Assembly: GCF_000510265.1 (NCBI RefSeq)
Contig: NZ_CP006745.1
Location: 1,199,654-1,263,653, forward strand
DNA: 64,000 nt
Direction: 5' to 3'
DNA from: Candidatus Endolissoclinum faulkneri L5
GTDB lineage: Bacteria > Pseudomonadota > Alphaproteobacteria > Thalassobaculales > Thalassobaculaceae
Shown: piece after piece, positions 9,070 through 23,184 of the stretch
Layout: every line of letters begins with the position of its first letter
How positions within the stretch are numbered: the stretch's first letter is position 1
Program-made: the position numbers and the translations under genes
The notes under the pieces: model-generated
The model's database searches: none
Told to the model about the DNA's origin: nothing
Seen by the model: the letters and a program-made list of their open reading frames with translations, nothing else

Positions 9070-11031
9070 TTAATCCGCGCTGTCTACACAATCAACTCGC
9101 ATTACTTCGCGTAATACGTCTGCAGCAATCGGAGCTGCAACATATGAACCACCAGTACCATGTTCAACAACAACTGATATAGCATAACGCGGTGCCTTCA
9201 CAGGGACAAAACCAACAAATAAAGAATGATCTCTATAAAGCCATGGCTTATTATTTTCATGATGATGGCTCGCCGACTGCTGCTCGAGCATACTGATGCG
9301 CCGTACCTGAGCAGTACCTGTCTTGCCAGCTATCTTTATGTCGTTCTTACCTCCCTTAATTTTACGCCCAGTTCCAAGTGGACTATTTATTGACTGATAC
9401 ATAGCCATGCAAACCAGATTCAAGTGATTTTGATTTATACCCATATCTTCGATAGGTCGATTCGCAATACTAGAAATTTTTATATAAGGAACAATAGCTT
9501 TACCGCCGTTAGCCAGCCTAGCTGTCATCAAAGCAAGTTGTAGTGGTGTAGCCAGATCAAACCCTTGACCGATTCCTGATACTAACGTATCACCTATATG
9601 CCAAGGTTCCCCGGTGGTTGCGAGTTTCCAGTCGCGGGTCGGAATTAAGCCTGCGCTTTCGCCAGGAAGATCTAATCCAGTTACTTTCCCTAAACCAAAA
9701 CTTTTTGCAGTATTTGCAATACAATCAATACCAATTTTATTAGCTAAATCATAATAATAAACGTCACAACTCTGTGCAATAGATTGCTCCATGTCAATCC
9801 AGCCATGGCCATAGTGAAGCCAACAATGAAATCGATTATTGCCAAGTGATAAATAGCCTGGACAATAAAACTTTGTATCCATTGTTGCCTTACCAGATTC
9901 TAAAGCAGCTAACATAACTAGCATTTTAAAAGTAGAACCTGGAGGATACTGCCCAGACACTGCCTTATTGTTAAGCAACCCACGAGGATTATTCGATATT
10001 TTTTTCCATTCTTTATGAGACCAACCAGAATTAAAGCGATTTGGATCATATCCAGGAAGCGATGCCAGCACCAGCAATGCTCCGTTACGTACATCTATAA
10101 CTACAACCGCACCACTCTCTGCTTCTACTGCCTTGCCATTAGAGCTCACTAGAACTGTCTTCTGGTCCATATAATAATCACGAATCGTTGGCTCAGCTTG
10201 TTTCAATGCGCGTTGAGCACGAGGATCATTTATTAATAGCAATTTTGCATTACCTCGTGCCAAGCGTTCGGCTGCAAATCGCTGCAAATTGATGTCCAGT
10301 GTGAGTTTAATATCGCAACCTGCCTTACCGTCATCAACTGGTAACTTGCGAATAACTCTACCAAGCGCATTAACTTCCACTTGTCGCCGACCAGCTGTAC
10401 CACGTATCTCTGACTCATGCATCTTTTCAAGACCGCTCTTACCGATACGAAAGTTTGGCAATCCTAGTACTGGATCACCAGTCAATTCTTCTTCTGAAAC
10501 AGTGGAGACATATCCTATAATATGAACAGCAATATCTGCGAAAGGATAGTATCGTAAATAATTAACATTAATAGATACGCCTGGCAGATACGGAGCATTA
10601 ACTGCTACCCGATCAATTTCTTTACGAGTTAAATTCTTCGCGATAATTACCGGCGTAAAAGCATGATTACACTTCACATCCTCAAGGATTCGCCTAATAT
10701 CCCGTTCTGTTATATCAATAATAGAACTCAAAGCAGATAAAGTTGCAGATACGTCTTTAGTTCTTTCACGAACAATTTCAAGTTGAAAAATATGTTGATT
10801 ATCAGCAAGCGCCACGCCATGACGATCGAAAATTCGTCCGCGAACTGGCAATATAATTTCACTGTTAAACTGGTTGTTAAGTGATAGCAATTGATATCGC
10901 TCTCCTTCAACTACCTGAAGATAATAAAGACGAGCAGCTAAAGTGCTTATCAAGCCAAGCTTGCCGCAGGCTAATATAAAAGCTCGACGGGTGAATACCT
11001 TTTGAAGGTTGCGTTCATTTACCCTAAACAT
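9070..11031 (-). CDS. mrdA: Penicillin-binding protein 2, elongation-specific transpeptidase
   Basis: PBP2 crosslinks peptidoglycan in the lateral wall together with RodA and the MreBCD scaffold. The 653-residue protein has a single N-terminal membrane anchor (about residues 17-40), a class B dimerisation domain and a C-terminal transpeptidase domain. Its three active-site motifs are present: S-T-F-K with Ser366, S-C-D at about residue 420, and K-T-G-T-A near 569. It starts 6 bases after mreD stops, so the operon is tight here. The family is often targeted by beta-lactams such as mecillinam. No damage is visible. Confidence 0.96.
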   Translation of the reverse strand: MFRVNERNLQKVFTRRAFILACGKLGLISTLAARLYYLQVVEGERYQLLSLNNQFNSEIILPVRGRIFDRHGVALADNQHIFQLEIVRERTKDVSATLSALSSIIDITERDIRRILEDVKCNHAFTPVIIAKNLTRKEIDRVAVNAPYLPGVSINVNYLRYYPFADIAVHIIGYVSTVSEEELTGDPVLGLPNFRIGKSGLEKMHESEIRGTAGRRQVEVNALGRVIRKLPVDDGKAGCDIKLTLDINLQRFAAERLARGNAKLLLINDPRAQRALKQAEPTIRDYYMDQKTVLVSSNGKAVEAESGAVVVIDVRNGALLVLASLPGYDPNRFNSGWSHKEWKKISNNPRGLLNNKAVSGQYPPGSTFKMLVMLAALESGKATMDTKFYCPGYLSLGNNRFHCWLHYGHGWIDMEQSIAQSCDVYYYDLANKIGIDCIANTAKSFGLGKVTGLDLPGESAGLIPTRDWKLATTGEPWHIGDTLVSGIGQGFDLATPLQLALMTARLANGGKAIVPYIKISSIANRPIEDMGINQNHLNLVCMAMYQSINSPLGTGRKIKGGKNDIKIAGKTGTAQVRRISMLEQQSASHHHENNKPWLYRDHSLFVGFVPVKAPRYAISVVVEHGTGGSYVAAPIAADVLREVMRVDCVDSAD

Positions 11032-11037
11032 GATTGT

Positions 11038-11565
11038 TTATTCAATTACGTAACAGCGAACATAAAAAAGAAACCGCATCATAATTGGAAAGCCAAATAC
11101 AGTAATCAAATAGCGATATACTGCTGGATCTGGCAAAATTAGACAAAAATGCAATAGTGACATAATTAGCCAGCTCAAAATAGAGATAAGTAGTTGAATT
11201 AACATGAAGGCAAAACAGATAAATAGGAATGGCTTCTTAATTAAAAGCTGCTGCTGCGATAAAGTTAAACGATGAAGCAATAGTAAACTAACAACAGTTA
11301 GACCAAGAGGATTACCGCATATGATGTCTTGCAACAAACCGATTATAAACAAAAGCGAAATTGGCTGAAGATCTGGACAAAATACCGTCCAATAAAAAAC
11401 AGCCATTGAAGTATAGTCAGCAGCTATCGAAGCATAGCCAGGAATTTTGATCGAAACTACAGACAGTGCAGCTAGCATAGCAACCAAAGCTATTGGTATT
11501 GATCTTCGTATCCAGATGCTAAATGATTTAGCTAATGTAAGACGCATCATTGCTTTATTTAGCAA
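11038..11565 (-). CDS. mreD: Rod-shape-determining protein MreD
   Basis: MreD is a small integral membrane protein that links MreC and the cytoplasmic MreB filaments to the wall synthases. The 175-residue product has five to six predicted membrane segments and little sequence conservation, as usual for the family; its identity rests on hydrophobicity, size and its place between mreC and mrdA. Its start overlaps the mreC stop by 11 bases, suggesting translational coupling. The frame is open throughout. Confidence 0.9.
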   Translation of the reverse strand: MLNKAMMRLTLAKSFSIWIRRSIPIALVAMLAALSVVSIKIPGYASIAADYTSMAVFYWTVFCPDLQPISLLFIIGLLQDIICGNPLGLTVVSLLLLHRLTLSQQQLLIKKPFLFICFAFMLIQLLISILSWLIMSLLHFCLILPDPAVYRYLITVFGFPIMMRFLFYVRCYVIE

Positions 11566-12466
11566 AGCATGTTAGAGTTTTCGGTCTTTTAATCATAGAT
11601 GGCAATAACTTAGCAATATTTGAGCGTACAATGCCATCGTAACCGGTTTTCAAAACACTAACGTATTCTAGTCTTTCCCAGTCGACAAATGGCGTAACAG
11701 AAATTAATCCATCATTGATCATCGTTACAACACCTACTGCTAATCCCGATGGGAATACACCGCCTTGACCAGAAGTAATGATTCGATCGCCAAGGACTAC
11801 TTGGGAATATAAAGGAAGATAGACAACACGAGGTGCACGAGTATTATTACCAATTAGCAAACCGGGATCTCTTGTCCTATCAATCTTTATGGGGATATAT
11901 GAATTAAGATCAGTGATCAACAATACCCTACTATATGCCTCACCAACTTCGATAACACCTCCTACCAAACCATCGCCACTAACTACAGCATTGCCTAAGG
12001 TAAGCCCGTCTTTATTACCAGCGGTTATCAGAATGTTACGCACAAAAACACCGCTACTATCCCCAATGACCCGAGCACTAACAAATTCAATATCTTTAGG
12101 GGGTGTAAAATTAGTCAGAGAACGCAGTGCTAAATTTTCTGCTTCAAGTAGCTGGACTACTTGCTGCCAACGGTATAATCGCTTATTTTCTAAAATAAGC
12201 CGAGAATTTTCAGCCTGTAAATAGTGTAAATCTCGGATTTGTTGGATTAATTTGTTAAGCAAAGAAATTGGTCTAGTTGTCAATTCTATAGCCGGTGTTA
12301 GCGCATCGATTACTAAAATACGGGCATGCTCTACCAAAAACACATCCAACTTACTCAAGATTATAAGAATAGAACTACTAATTAGTAGTGTCGCAAAGAA
12401 AAAATGCCTCCGCAGCGAGCGCATTGGTTCTGCCAAGCTATTAAATGATTCTGCTCGCTTCGCCAT
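11555..12466 (-). CDS. mreC: Rod-shape-determining protein MreC
   Basis: MreC is a periplasmic scaffold that activates PBP2-RodA. The 303-residue protein has one membrane helix at about residues 20-44, then a coiled-coil segment (about 65-110, containing L-Q-A-E-N-S-R-L) and a beta-rich periplasmic domain with family motifs such as G-D-G-L-V-G-G-V and I-T-S-G-Q-G-G-V-F-P-S-G-L. It follows mreB by 59 bases and overlaps mreD by 11 bases. Length is normal. Confidence 0.95.
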   Translation of the reverse strand: MAKRAESFNSLAEPMRSLRRHFFFATLLISSSILIILSKLDVFLVEHARILVIDALTPAIELTTRPISLLNKLIQQIRDLHYLQAENSRLILENKRLYRWQQVVQLLEAENLALRSLTNFTPPKDIEFVSARVIGDSSGVFVRNILITAGNKDGLTLGNAVVSGDGLVGGVIEVGEAYSRVLLITDLNSYIPIKIDRTRDPGLLIGNNTRAPRVVYLPLYSQVVLGDRIITSGQGGVFPSGLAVGVVTMINDGLISVTPFVDWERLEYVSVLKTGYDGIVRSNIAKLLPSMIKRPKTLTCFAK

Positions 12467-12525
12467 GATTACAATTCACCTCATAAGATGAAAAGAAAGC
12501 TATAGCGTACCTGATCAGCAAAGCA

Positions 12526-15329
<2,804 letters not shown>

Positions 15330-15963
15330 ATGAAGCTTTTTGCAAAACTGTAACCGTGAATGAAAAAAAGTAACAATACTTATCTAGTAAACCTAGATAA
15401 GTTAAATCTTAGTTCACCTAAAAAAAAGATTGTTACGCTTTCCTAGTCGTAGTATAGCTAAAGCCGTAGCTAACACGAATGGGATATATACAACACAATG
15501 AAATCGACCTGCCATCTATGATTATGATGAGCTTTGCAGTTACTGTTACTAATTTGATAACGCCTCAGCGTGAATATGTAATGAGATCAGTAACTTTGCC
15601 TTCTCTGACTTAATATATTTCCCAAAAGCCACCCAAAAAAAATTAGCTGCTCGTCAATTTAGTCTATGGAGTCAGTGGCGTGAATGAGCAGAAAAACGAT
15701 TTTCTTTGAATCTATCAATTACATTTAAGTATAATGCCTATACGCCAACTGAAAACTAACTTGCAAGTCCTCAGGAATGCAGTGAAAGAAATAGAAGACT
15801 AGCATCCAGTGCCGCTGCATACAGCAACATCAATTTACAGGTTCGGTTAATACTAGCACTGGCCTTGCTTGATGCTGAGCCAAAAGCTGATGAGTTAATC
15901 AAAATATCACAGATTGACGAAATAATTCAGGCAGGTAGATGGGGGAGAACCGTTATATCTTAA
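15330..15963 (+). pseudogene. ATP12-family F1-ATPase assembly chaperone, decayed
   Basis: ATP12 chaperones the F1 alpha subunit during ATP synthase assembly in mitochondria and alphaproteobacteria. About 210 codons of such a protein can be read here only by changing frame. The start M-K-L-F leads to C-K-T-V-T-V-N-E-K-K, then N-T-Y-L-V-N-L-D, then P-S-R-S-I-A-K-A-V-A from 15441, then S-F-A-V-T-V-T-N-L-I-T-P-Q-R from 15530, then F-S-D-L-I-Y-F with A-A-R-Q-F-S-L-W from 15601, and the C-terminal L-I-L-A-L-A-L-L-D-A-E with Q-I-D-E-I-I-Q-A-G-R-W-G ending at TAA 15963. At least five frame changes, several at A or T runs, and two in-frame stops (TGA 15685, TAA 15757) break it. The order and spacing of motifs match the family from memory. 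Confidence 0.75.
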
Positions 15964-17689
15964 ATCGTTGTTTTTATATGCTAAAAAATAGAAGAAGCTG
16001 AACAATTTAACATATTATTAAATAAATAAACTCACTTACAGAGTAAAATTCTTATTGCAGACCTACAGTAATTTTACATTTAATTTTTTAATATAGTTAG
16101 ATACTCTATCGCGGATTTTAATTTTAAACTATATTAGTTTGGCTAACTTACACTAAACTACATACTGTTGTGCATCTAGTTATATAATAGATCGCAATCA
16201 ACTTGCTAACTCTGTATAAAACTAAACTAGCAATACATAATTGCCTCTATCTAAATAAGAACAAAATAGAATATGATTTTATTGGAGCTAATTTATAACT
16301 TATTCGAGTTGCCAAAACAAGTATTCATCATTCGCATTTAATCGAAAAGTAGGGAAAATCATATTCTATAATTTTTATAAACAATTTACTAATTACGGCA
16401 AGAAAAATTGTGAACATCGTAATAATAAAAAATTATCTAAAAATTTATGTTACGACAAAGAAAAGATCTACTTAACAGTTAAGTGAAGCATGAGGCCACA
16501 AGCAAAGTCAGGTGTTAAAAATCTATTAAGACAAGATAAGGCTTCTTGTTAATTGCTATCACATTAGTGATATTATAACCGGCAATATATCAACTAATAT
16601 TTTAGTTAATCCTATAAGAAATCATATTTAATAACAACTTAGTGCTGTAATCTATAGCTAAATCGCAAACTCGCTGAACTAAAAATTAGTAGTTTTCTGA
16701 TAAAAATCAGAATAATGTTAGGTTAATTACAAAAAAACACACCTAGAATTTTATTAAAAACGCTATAAAATAATTTGAATTTACTAAGTACAAACAAAGC
16801 AAATGATTAAAGCGGTAACGACAAGTATCAATCGATCGGGATATTGCTAAGTAATGCTTCATTTTTAATAAATCACTTGATATCCATCAATATATCCCAA
16901 AGATAAAAATTTGATCTAACACATCAGTCATTTATTCCATCAAGTCATACGATAAAAATAATTTTCATCTTTGTGTAAATTGTTTAAGAGTTGAAATTGA
17001 ATAATTAGTAGATCAAACCGATATTCCCTATATCGTTGGAGTGTTTATTAAATTTCTTAATTGATTTTTACGAATGGTTCTACTTAATCTAGTACATTGA
17101 GTAGAACTATCATTTTTGATTAATTACTACTTAAGTAAGTAACTATATCGCTTATCTAAGGACGAGCTTAGTTAACAAAACTATTCGATCTTTTAACATT
17201 GTTTCTCTATAAATTCAAAAGAAATACTGCTATTTATAACGACAAGTTTTTACATATTATAATGAGTTCATATACATACACAAATCATCAACTTAAAAGT
17301 ATAAAAGGTCGTTCATGCAAATACTAATCCCAGCAAATTATTATATCTCAAATTGAATCATCTAAGTAATAAAAAAAATGCAAATCCTTCAAATATAACT
17401 TTTAGCAAGTTTATATCTTTATTGTAATTAAAAATTGCTAAATATGCTACTTAGCGTGGCATCATTTATTTAAAAGCATAAAATATGATAGTCGAGTTAT
17501 CCTATAAATTATACAATAAAGCCTCTACAGTTGCCTACAGCATACACGGGATCTATCTTCTCATTTTTTATTCTGACATCAACAATAAAAAAATGCTTAA
17601 AAACAGCTAGCATTGCTAAGCTTAGCAGCAACCACAATAATAAGATTACTACGATCATGTATTTTGGTATAAACTTAACCGAGATAACG
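15964..17689. other. Non-coding spacer between the ATP12 pseudogene and folB
   Basis: This 1.7 kb AT-rich stretch holds no gene I can support. It includes a 15-base inverted repeat around a 74-base core (16266-16369). The folB frame is open back to 17531, but the family domain begins much later. Confidence 0.5.
16266..16369. repeat. 15-bp inverted repeat enclosing 74 bases
   Basis: Arms 16266-16280 and 16355-16369 are perfect reverse complements around a 74-base core that is slightly richer in G and C than its surroundings. It could be a structured RNA or a relic of a small mobile element. No promoter or terminator is clear. Confidence 0.5.
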
Positions 17690-18124
17690 ATGATAGCATC
17701 CAAAGAAACAATGACCTTTATAACTGAAAAATCGCTTACAAAGGAACAAAATAAAATAATTGAACCACTTTACACAGTACAGATCAGTGGGTTAGTAGTT
17801 AATTTTCAGATCGGCATTCATACTTATGAACAGGGGGTGCGCCAGCGTGTACGTCTGGATATTGCTGTTGATGTAAGCAAGCCTAAAGGCGGTTTTAACG
17901 ATGATTATACAAAAGTTTACTGCTACGAAAAGATTGTTAAATCAGTTCGCTCGCTTGCTGACCACGGACATATAAGGCTAGTAGAGACTTTAGCTAATCA
18001 AGTGGCTAAGATATGCTTGACTGATATACGGGCGAAAAGAGCTAAGGTTACGGCTTCCAAATTAGATGTCTCCCAAGATATTGAGAGTGTAGGAGTAGAG
18101 GTGGTACATTTTCGTAGCTTTTAA
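17690..18124 (+). CDS. folB: Dihydroneopterin aldolase
   Basis: FolB cleaves dihydroneopterin to 6-hydroxymethyl-dihydropterin in folate synthesis. From the ATG at 17690 the product has 144 residues; the family domain starts at about residue 30 (V-Q-I-S-G-L-V) and continues through I-G-I-H-T-Y-E-Q (the typical I-G-x-H-x-x-E motif), V-C/Y-C-Y-E-K-I-V, H-I-R-L-V-E-T-L-A and a C-terminal G-V-E-V. The frame is open to an ATG at 17531, but those 53 residues have no family match; 17711 is another candidate start. Neither start has a strong ribosome site. A weak GTAGCT/AGCTAC pairing spans the stop codon. Confidence 0.88.
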   Translation: MIASKETMTFITEKSLTKEQNKIIEPLYTVQISGLVVNFQIGIHTYEQGVRQRVRLDIAVDVSKPKGGFNDDYTKVYCYEKIVKSVRSLADHGHIRLVETLANQVAKICLTDIRAKRAKVTASKLDVSQDIESVGVEVVHFRSF

Positions 18125-19136
18125 AAAAAGAGCTACTGCATCTGTGGTTTGTTTATCTATGGATAACGCATTAAAGTACCATAAAATGTTATTTCTATTA
18201 GAATTTTATACTTACTATTCATTATCCTTAATAATTATGATCCTCTAACTTTGTATAACGTCAAAGTAAGATATATTAACCTAATTATATTGCAGCAAAA
18301 TTATAATGGTATAGTGCTTTATAAAAACATAAAGTATGACTTTGACACTTTAGCCAGTGATTTTCCTATATTAATAAAAATATAACAACTATCTTATTTA
18401 TACTCAAATTACCTAGTTATTATTAGCCAATAATGTTTACCGTATAGTTATTGCTTCTTCATCTCAAAAGTAAATTACTCTTACAACTATAATCGTCGTA
18501 ATCTTTCTGCTCGTATAGAATTAGCAAAAGCTATAGTCATTAATATATATGTGTATTTCTATTCATGCAGTAATAAATACAAAATATTATTTTTTATTAA
18601 GATTAAAGAAGGTAAATTACTAAGTATTTAATAAATAAACATCAATTATTGGTTAAAAATGATAAGTACCGGTTTTCAAAAAGCATTAGCAATATCATCA
18701 TTATGATCGATATATCCTTAATAAACAAACAGCGATTATTAAACAATAAACTACCTCTGCAATTATTATTACTCGACTACATCAGATTTATAATAAAATT
18801 AGCTTGAATAAAATTTATTTTAAATAGCAGATAAGATTAATAGAAGCTATAAGCTAAAATAAAGTAAGGCCGAAGCACTTTGTAGCAAGTTTTTATAAAA
18901 ATTAAAAGTAACTAATTTTTTGTCAAAAAATAGTTAAAATTTTACAACAATAAAAAGATTGAAGTTTAATGAACTTAAATTATCAAGTATTAGCATGCAA
19001 TAATACCATTGTGAATTATTTCAGCAATTCAAACAGTGAGTTAATATGTCACCCATGAATAACTGTTTACTTTTCAAGTGTATAATACAAGTAACATATA
19101 ATGTACCCTTTACCAACAAAAAATAAAATTTAAAAA
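18125..19136. other. Spacer between convergent folB and the reductase gene
   Basis: This 1 kb stretch between two convergent genes has no supported gene. A + strand frame without a start codon stays open for about 66 codons up to roughly 18631; it has no recognisable domain and may be a relic. Confidence 0.45.
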
Positions 19137-20207
<1,071 letters not shown>

Positions 20208-20264
20208 TCATCTTATTAATTAATATTATAGACAATTCGTTAATAATAAACCATGGATATAACA

Positions 20265-20289
20265 AGATCTATCTAAATTAGATAGATCT
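20265..20289. repeat. Palindrome upstream of the FNR gene
   Basis: Perfect 12-base arms (20265-20276, 20278-20289) flank a single A. It lies 61 bases before the start of the - strand reductase gene, so it could be an operator for it, or another member of the palindrome set of this genome. Confidence 0.6.
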
Positions 20290-20597
20290 AAAATTGTAAG
20301 GAAATTTAAACAAAGAAAAAAACTAAAAGTAATCAAGACATTAAATAAAAAAACATTTATTTAGAACTATTAATAATTATAATCTTTTAAAGAGGAAAAG
20401 CTTTTATCAAGCAAAAATAATTGAAGATAAACGATGATTTTTCTAAAAGAATAATAATTCTACTATTCTACCATATATAAATTGAATTCTGTAAATGCAA
20501 TAGCTTTATTCGATTCCGTTTTATACTACTGTATATTTATTTCATACTAATTTTTTACACTAATCCAAATAATAATTACACCTTAAAAAACTGTTGT

Positions 20598-20658
20598 TAC
20601 TAAGAATGCCGATAACTAATATTTGATAGTCAAATATTAGTTATCGGCATTCTTAGTA
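20598..20658. repeat. Perfect 29-bp inverted repeat with 3-base loop
   Basis: Arms 20598-20626 and 20630-20658 match without mismatch around a T-A-G loop, as in the purN hairpin. It lies about 620 bases downstream of serB (- strand) and 390 bases upstream of the reductase gene. No T tract follows on either strand. Confidence 0.95.
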
Positions 20659-21278
20659 TGGCTATATAGTACTGTTCTACTATATTATAGTAAACAATTA
20701 TCAAATTCCATCAGATAATGTAAAATTTATCTTGAATAAAAATAAATATTACTTGCGGATAAAGTGAAAAATTAAGTATTACGTAAGATTTATGCTCTTT
20801 TATGATAAAGCAAACTAGTATAGTAGCTAAAAACAATTTTATCGTGATATCTCTTAGTCTACCAAAGATCCTGCTGTAATCAATATAAAAGATCTTATTT
20901 GCTAATGATACGAATCTTTGATTATTAAATTATAATTGATAGCACTAGATAACAAGTTAACACTATTATCATTAATCTAGCCATATACAAAATATTATGG
21001 CGCTATAATTGCATTGTGCATACTATAAAAATTTTTAGTTGTTAATAATAAAACATAGAGGGCATAGAATGCAAAAGAAAGCTTTCGTTTTAGACGATAG
21101 TGTATGCGGTAAATAAACAAAGTATAGATATCTACACAATTAATGGGGTCATTCTATTCAAATAATTAACAATCTTTTGTCTATTGTTATGCCCATATAC
21201 AATAAAATATACTACAAACATGTCAAAATTTCATTTGAATGATAAAGTCCTATTTCAAATTAAATTAGCTATTAATAA

Positions 21279-22193
21279 CTACCTCACTGCTTCATCGAAG
21301 GGAAAATTAACAAAATCTGAACGCTTAAACCCTTGTAAATATAGCAAACCACGCAAATCTGCATGATTGATGATAAATCTAGACTCAGAACGCACAAATG
21401 GTTTGGCACGAAAAGCTACACCAATCCCCGCAACTTTTAGCATTGCTAAATCATTACTCCCATCGCCCACTGCTAAAGTGGCATCCATAGTCAAACCATG
21501 CTCGATGCATAGTTTTTTCATGATTTTAAGTTTAGCATTACGACCAAGTATTGGCTCATCAACTGTACCAACAATAACACTATTGGCTGTATGCAATATA
21601 TTAGAATAATCATCATCGAAGCCAACTCTTTGGCGAATCACGCTTGTGATAGGCTTAAAGCTTCCGGAAACCAATACACAATAAGCACCGATCATTTTCA
21701 TAGTTGCAACCAGCTCTTTTGCTCCAGGAGTAAGTCGAATATTTTCTAAAACTTTAGCTATTTTTATCGTCGAGACGCCTTTTAGCATACTAACGCGCTT
21801 CTTTAAAGCATGTTCAAAAGATAATTCACCGCACATAGCCGAGGAAGTAATTGCAGCAATTTCCTCAGCAAAATCAGAATATTTAGCCAGTTCGTCTAGT
21901 GACTCACCAATGACAATCGTACTATCCATATCAGCTATCAGCAACTGCTTACGCCGTCCTGCTAATAATCCACAATTAACATCAACTGAAATTTCTGCTA
22001 GATTAATACGTAGATAATCTAGCAGTTCTATTGGCCTTTCCGCATTAAACTGAATTTCTGCGGCTTCTTTTGGAGCCAACCAGAAAATATCACCGACTTG
22101 TGCACCAGCTGCAATCAATAGCTGTGTAGCCAGTACTACACAATCAGAAGTTAGCCCACCTGGCGCCGAGCACAAAGTTATAAACCACCGCAT
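21279..22193 (-). CDS. serB: Phosphoserine phosphatase
   Basis: SerB removes phosphate from L-phosphoserine, the last step of serine synthesis. The 304-residue HAD-fold protein has the nucleophile motif D-M-D-S-T with Asp88 and Asp90, motif II S-G-S-F near residue 174, and motif IV G-D-G-S-N-D-L-A-M-L near 243. The N-terminal 80 residues correspond to the regulatory domain present in proteobacterial SerB. It is divergent from miaA with only 28 bases between the start codons, a pairing common in Rhodospirillales, so each promoter must overlap the other gene. Confidence 0.95.
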   Translation of the reverse strand: MRWFITLCSAPGGLTSDCVVLATQLLIAAGAQVGDIFWLAPKEAAEIQFNAERPIELLDYLRINLAEISVDVNCGLLAGRRKQLLIADMDSTIVIGESLDELAKYSDFAEEIAAITSSAMCGELSFEHALKKRVSMLKGVSTIKIAKVLENIRLTPGAKELVATMKMIGAYCVLVSGSFKPITSVIRQRVGFDDDYSNILHTANSVIVGTVDEPILGRNAKLKIMKKLCIEHGLTMDATLAVGDGSNDLAMLKVAGIGVAFRAKPFVRSESRFIINHADLRGLLYLQGFKRSDFVNFPFDEAVR

Positions 22194-22221
22194 AATTTAT
22201 AACTATCGTATAACAAATAAT

Positions 22222-23184
22222 ATGTCTAGCTTTATCATGCCATCGAGTAAAAAATTCTTACTTATAATAGCTGGCCCTACATCTAGCGGCAAAACATCTT
22301 TATCCATAAAGCTAGCGCAATTACTCAACGGAGTAGTAATTAATGCTGATAGCGCCCAAGTATACCGGGAACTAAGAATTCTTACCAATCGACCATCGCC
22401 TCTAGAGGAAAGCCAAGTATCTCATCGGCTTTTTGGAGTATTATCAGCCGCTAAGCGCGGCTCAGTAGTCTGGTGGCGGAATAAAGCAGTTAGTGAAATT
22501 GATGCAGCGTTGAATGCTGGACAAATGCCAATACTTTGTGGAGGCAGTGGAATGTATATTAACACACTAATTCGTGGAATTGCCAGAGTACCTTCGATAA
22601 GGGATACAGTGATTGAAGAAGCAGCTCATCATTATCAGAAAATAGGATGTGAGCGCTTTAAAAATGAGCTCCTTGCCCTCGATCCTATATTAGGGTCAAA
22701 GCTAAAATCAGGAGACTCACAGCGATTACAGCGAGCATGGGCAGTCGCAGTTTCAACGGGCAAACCATTATCTTACTGGCAAGCTCAACCACCAATCGAA
22801 TTGCGGAAAGATTTGATTTTCTGCCGAGTGCTTTTATTTCCGCCTCGCGATGTATTGTTTAAATCTGTCAAAATCCGATATCAAAAAATGATTGAAAAAG
22901 GCGCTATAGATGAGGTCAAAGGTTTGATTAAGCTTGGTATTAACAATTCTTTACCAGCTATGCGAATTATTGGAGTTCCACAATTAATAAATTACATTGA
23001 AGCAAAAACTAAATTACCCGCAGCCATAGAATCATCAGTAACTGCTACCCAACAATACATAAAACGACAGCGTACGTGGTTTACTAATAAGTTTCAATAT
23101 GAAATTAAAAGTGAAAAAGAATTTTCAGCAAGTAAATGTGAACAAATATGTGAAAAAATTGTGTATTGGTTATTCACACAATAA
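22222..23184 (+). CDS. miaA: tRNA dimethylallyltransferase
   Basis: MiaA adds dimethylallyl to A37 of tRNAs that read codons starting with U. The 320-residue protein has the P-loop A-G-P-T-S-S-G-K-T-S at about residues 16-25, the D-S-A-Q-V-Y substrate motif near 43, and the basic R-Q-R-T-W-F-T/x motif near the C terminus (K-R-Q-R-T-W-F). Two ATGs (22222, 22237) could start it; the first is used. It is divergent from serB. The gene is intact and of normal length. Confidence 0.96.
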   Translation: MSSFIMPSSKKFLLIIAGPTSSGKTSLSIKLAQLLNGVVINADSAQVYRELRILTNRPSPLEESQVSHRLFGVLSAAKRGSVVWWRNKAVSEIDAALNAGQMPILCGGSGMYINTLIRGIARVPSIRDTVIEEAAHHYQKIGCERFKNELLALDPILGSKLKSGDSQRLQRAWAVAVSTGKPLSYWQAQPPIELRKDLIFCRVLLFPPRDVLFKSVKIRYQKMIEKGAIDEVKGLIKLGINNSLPAMRIIGVPQLINYIEAKTKLPAAIESSVTATQQYIKRQRTWFTNKFQYEIKSEKEFSASKCEQICEKIVYWLFTQ

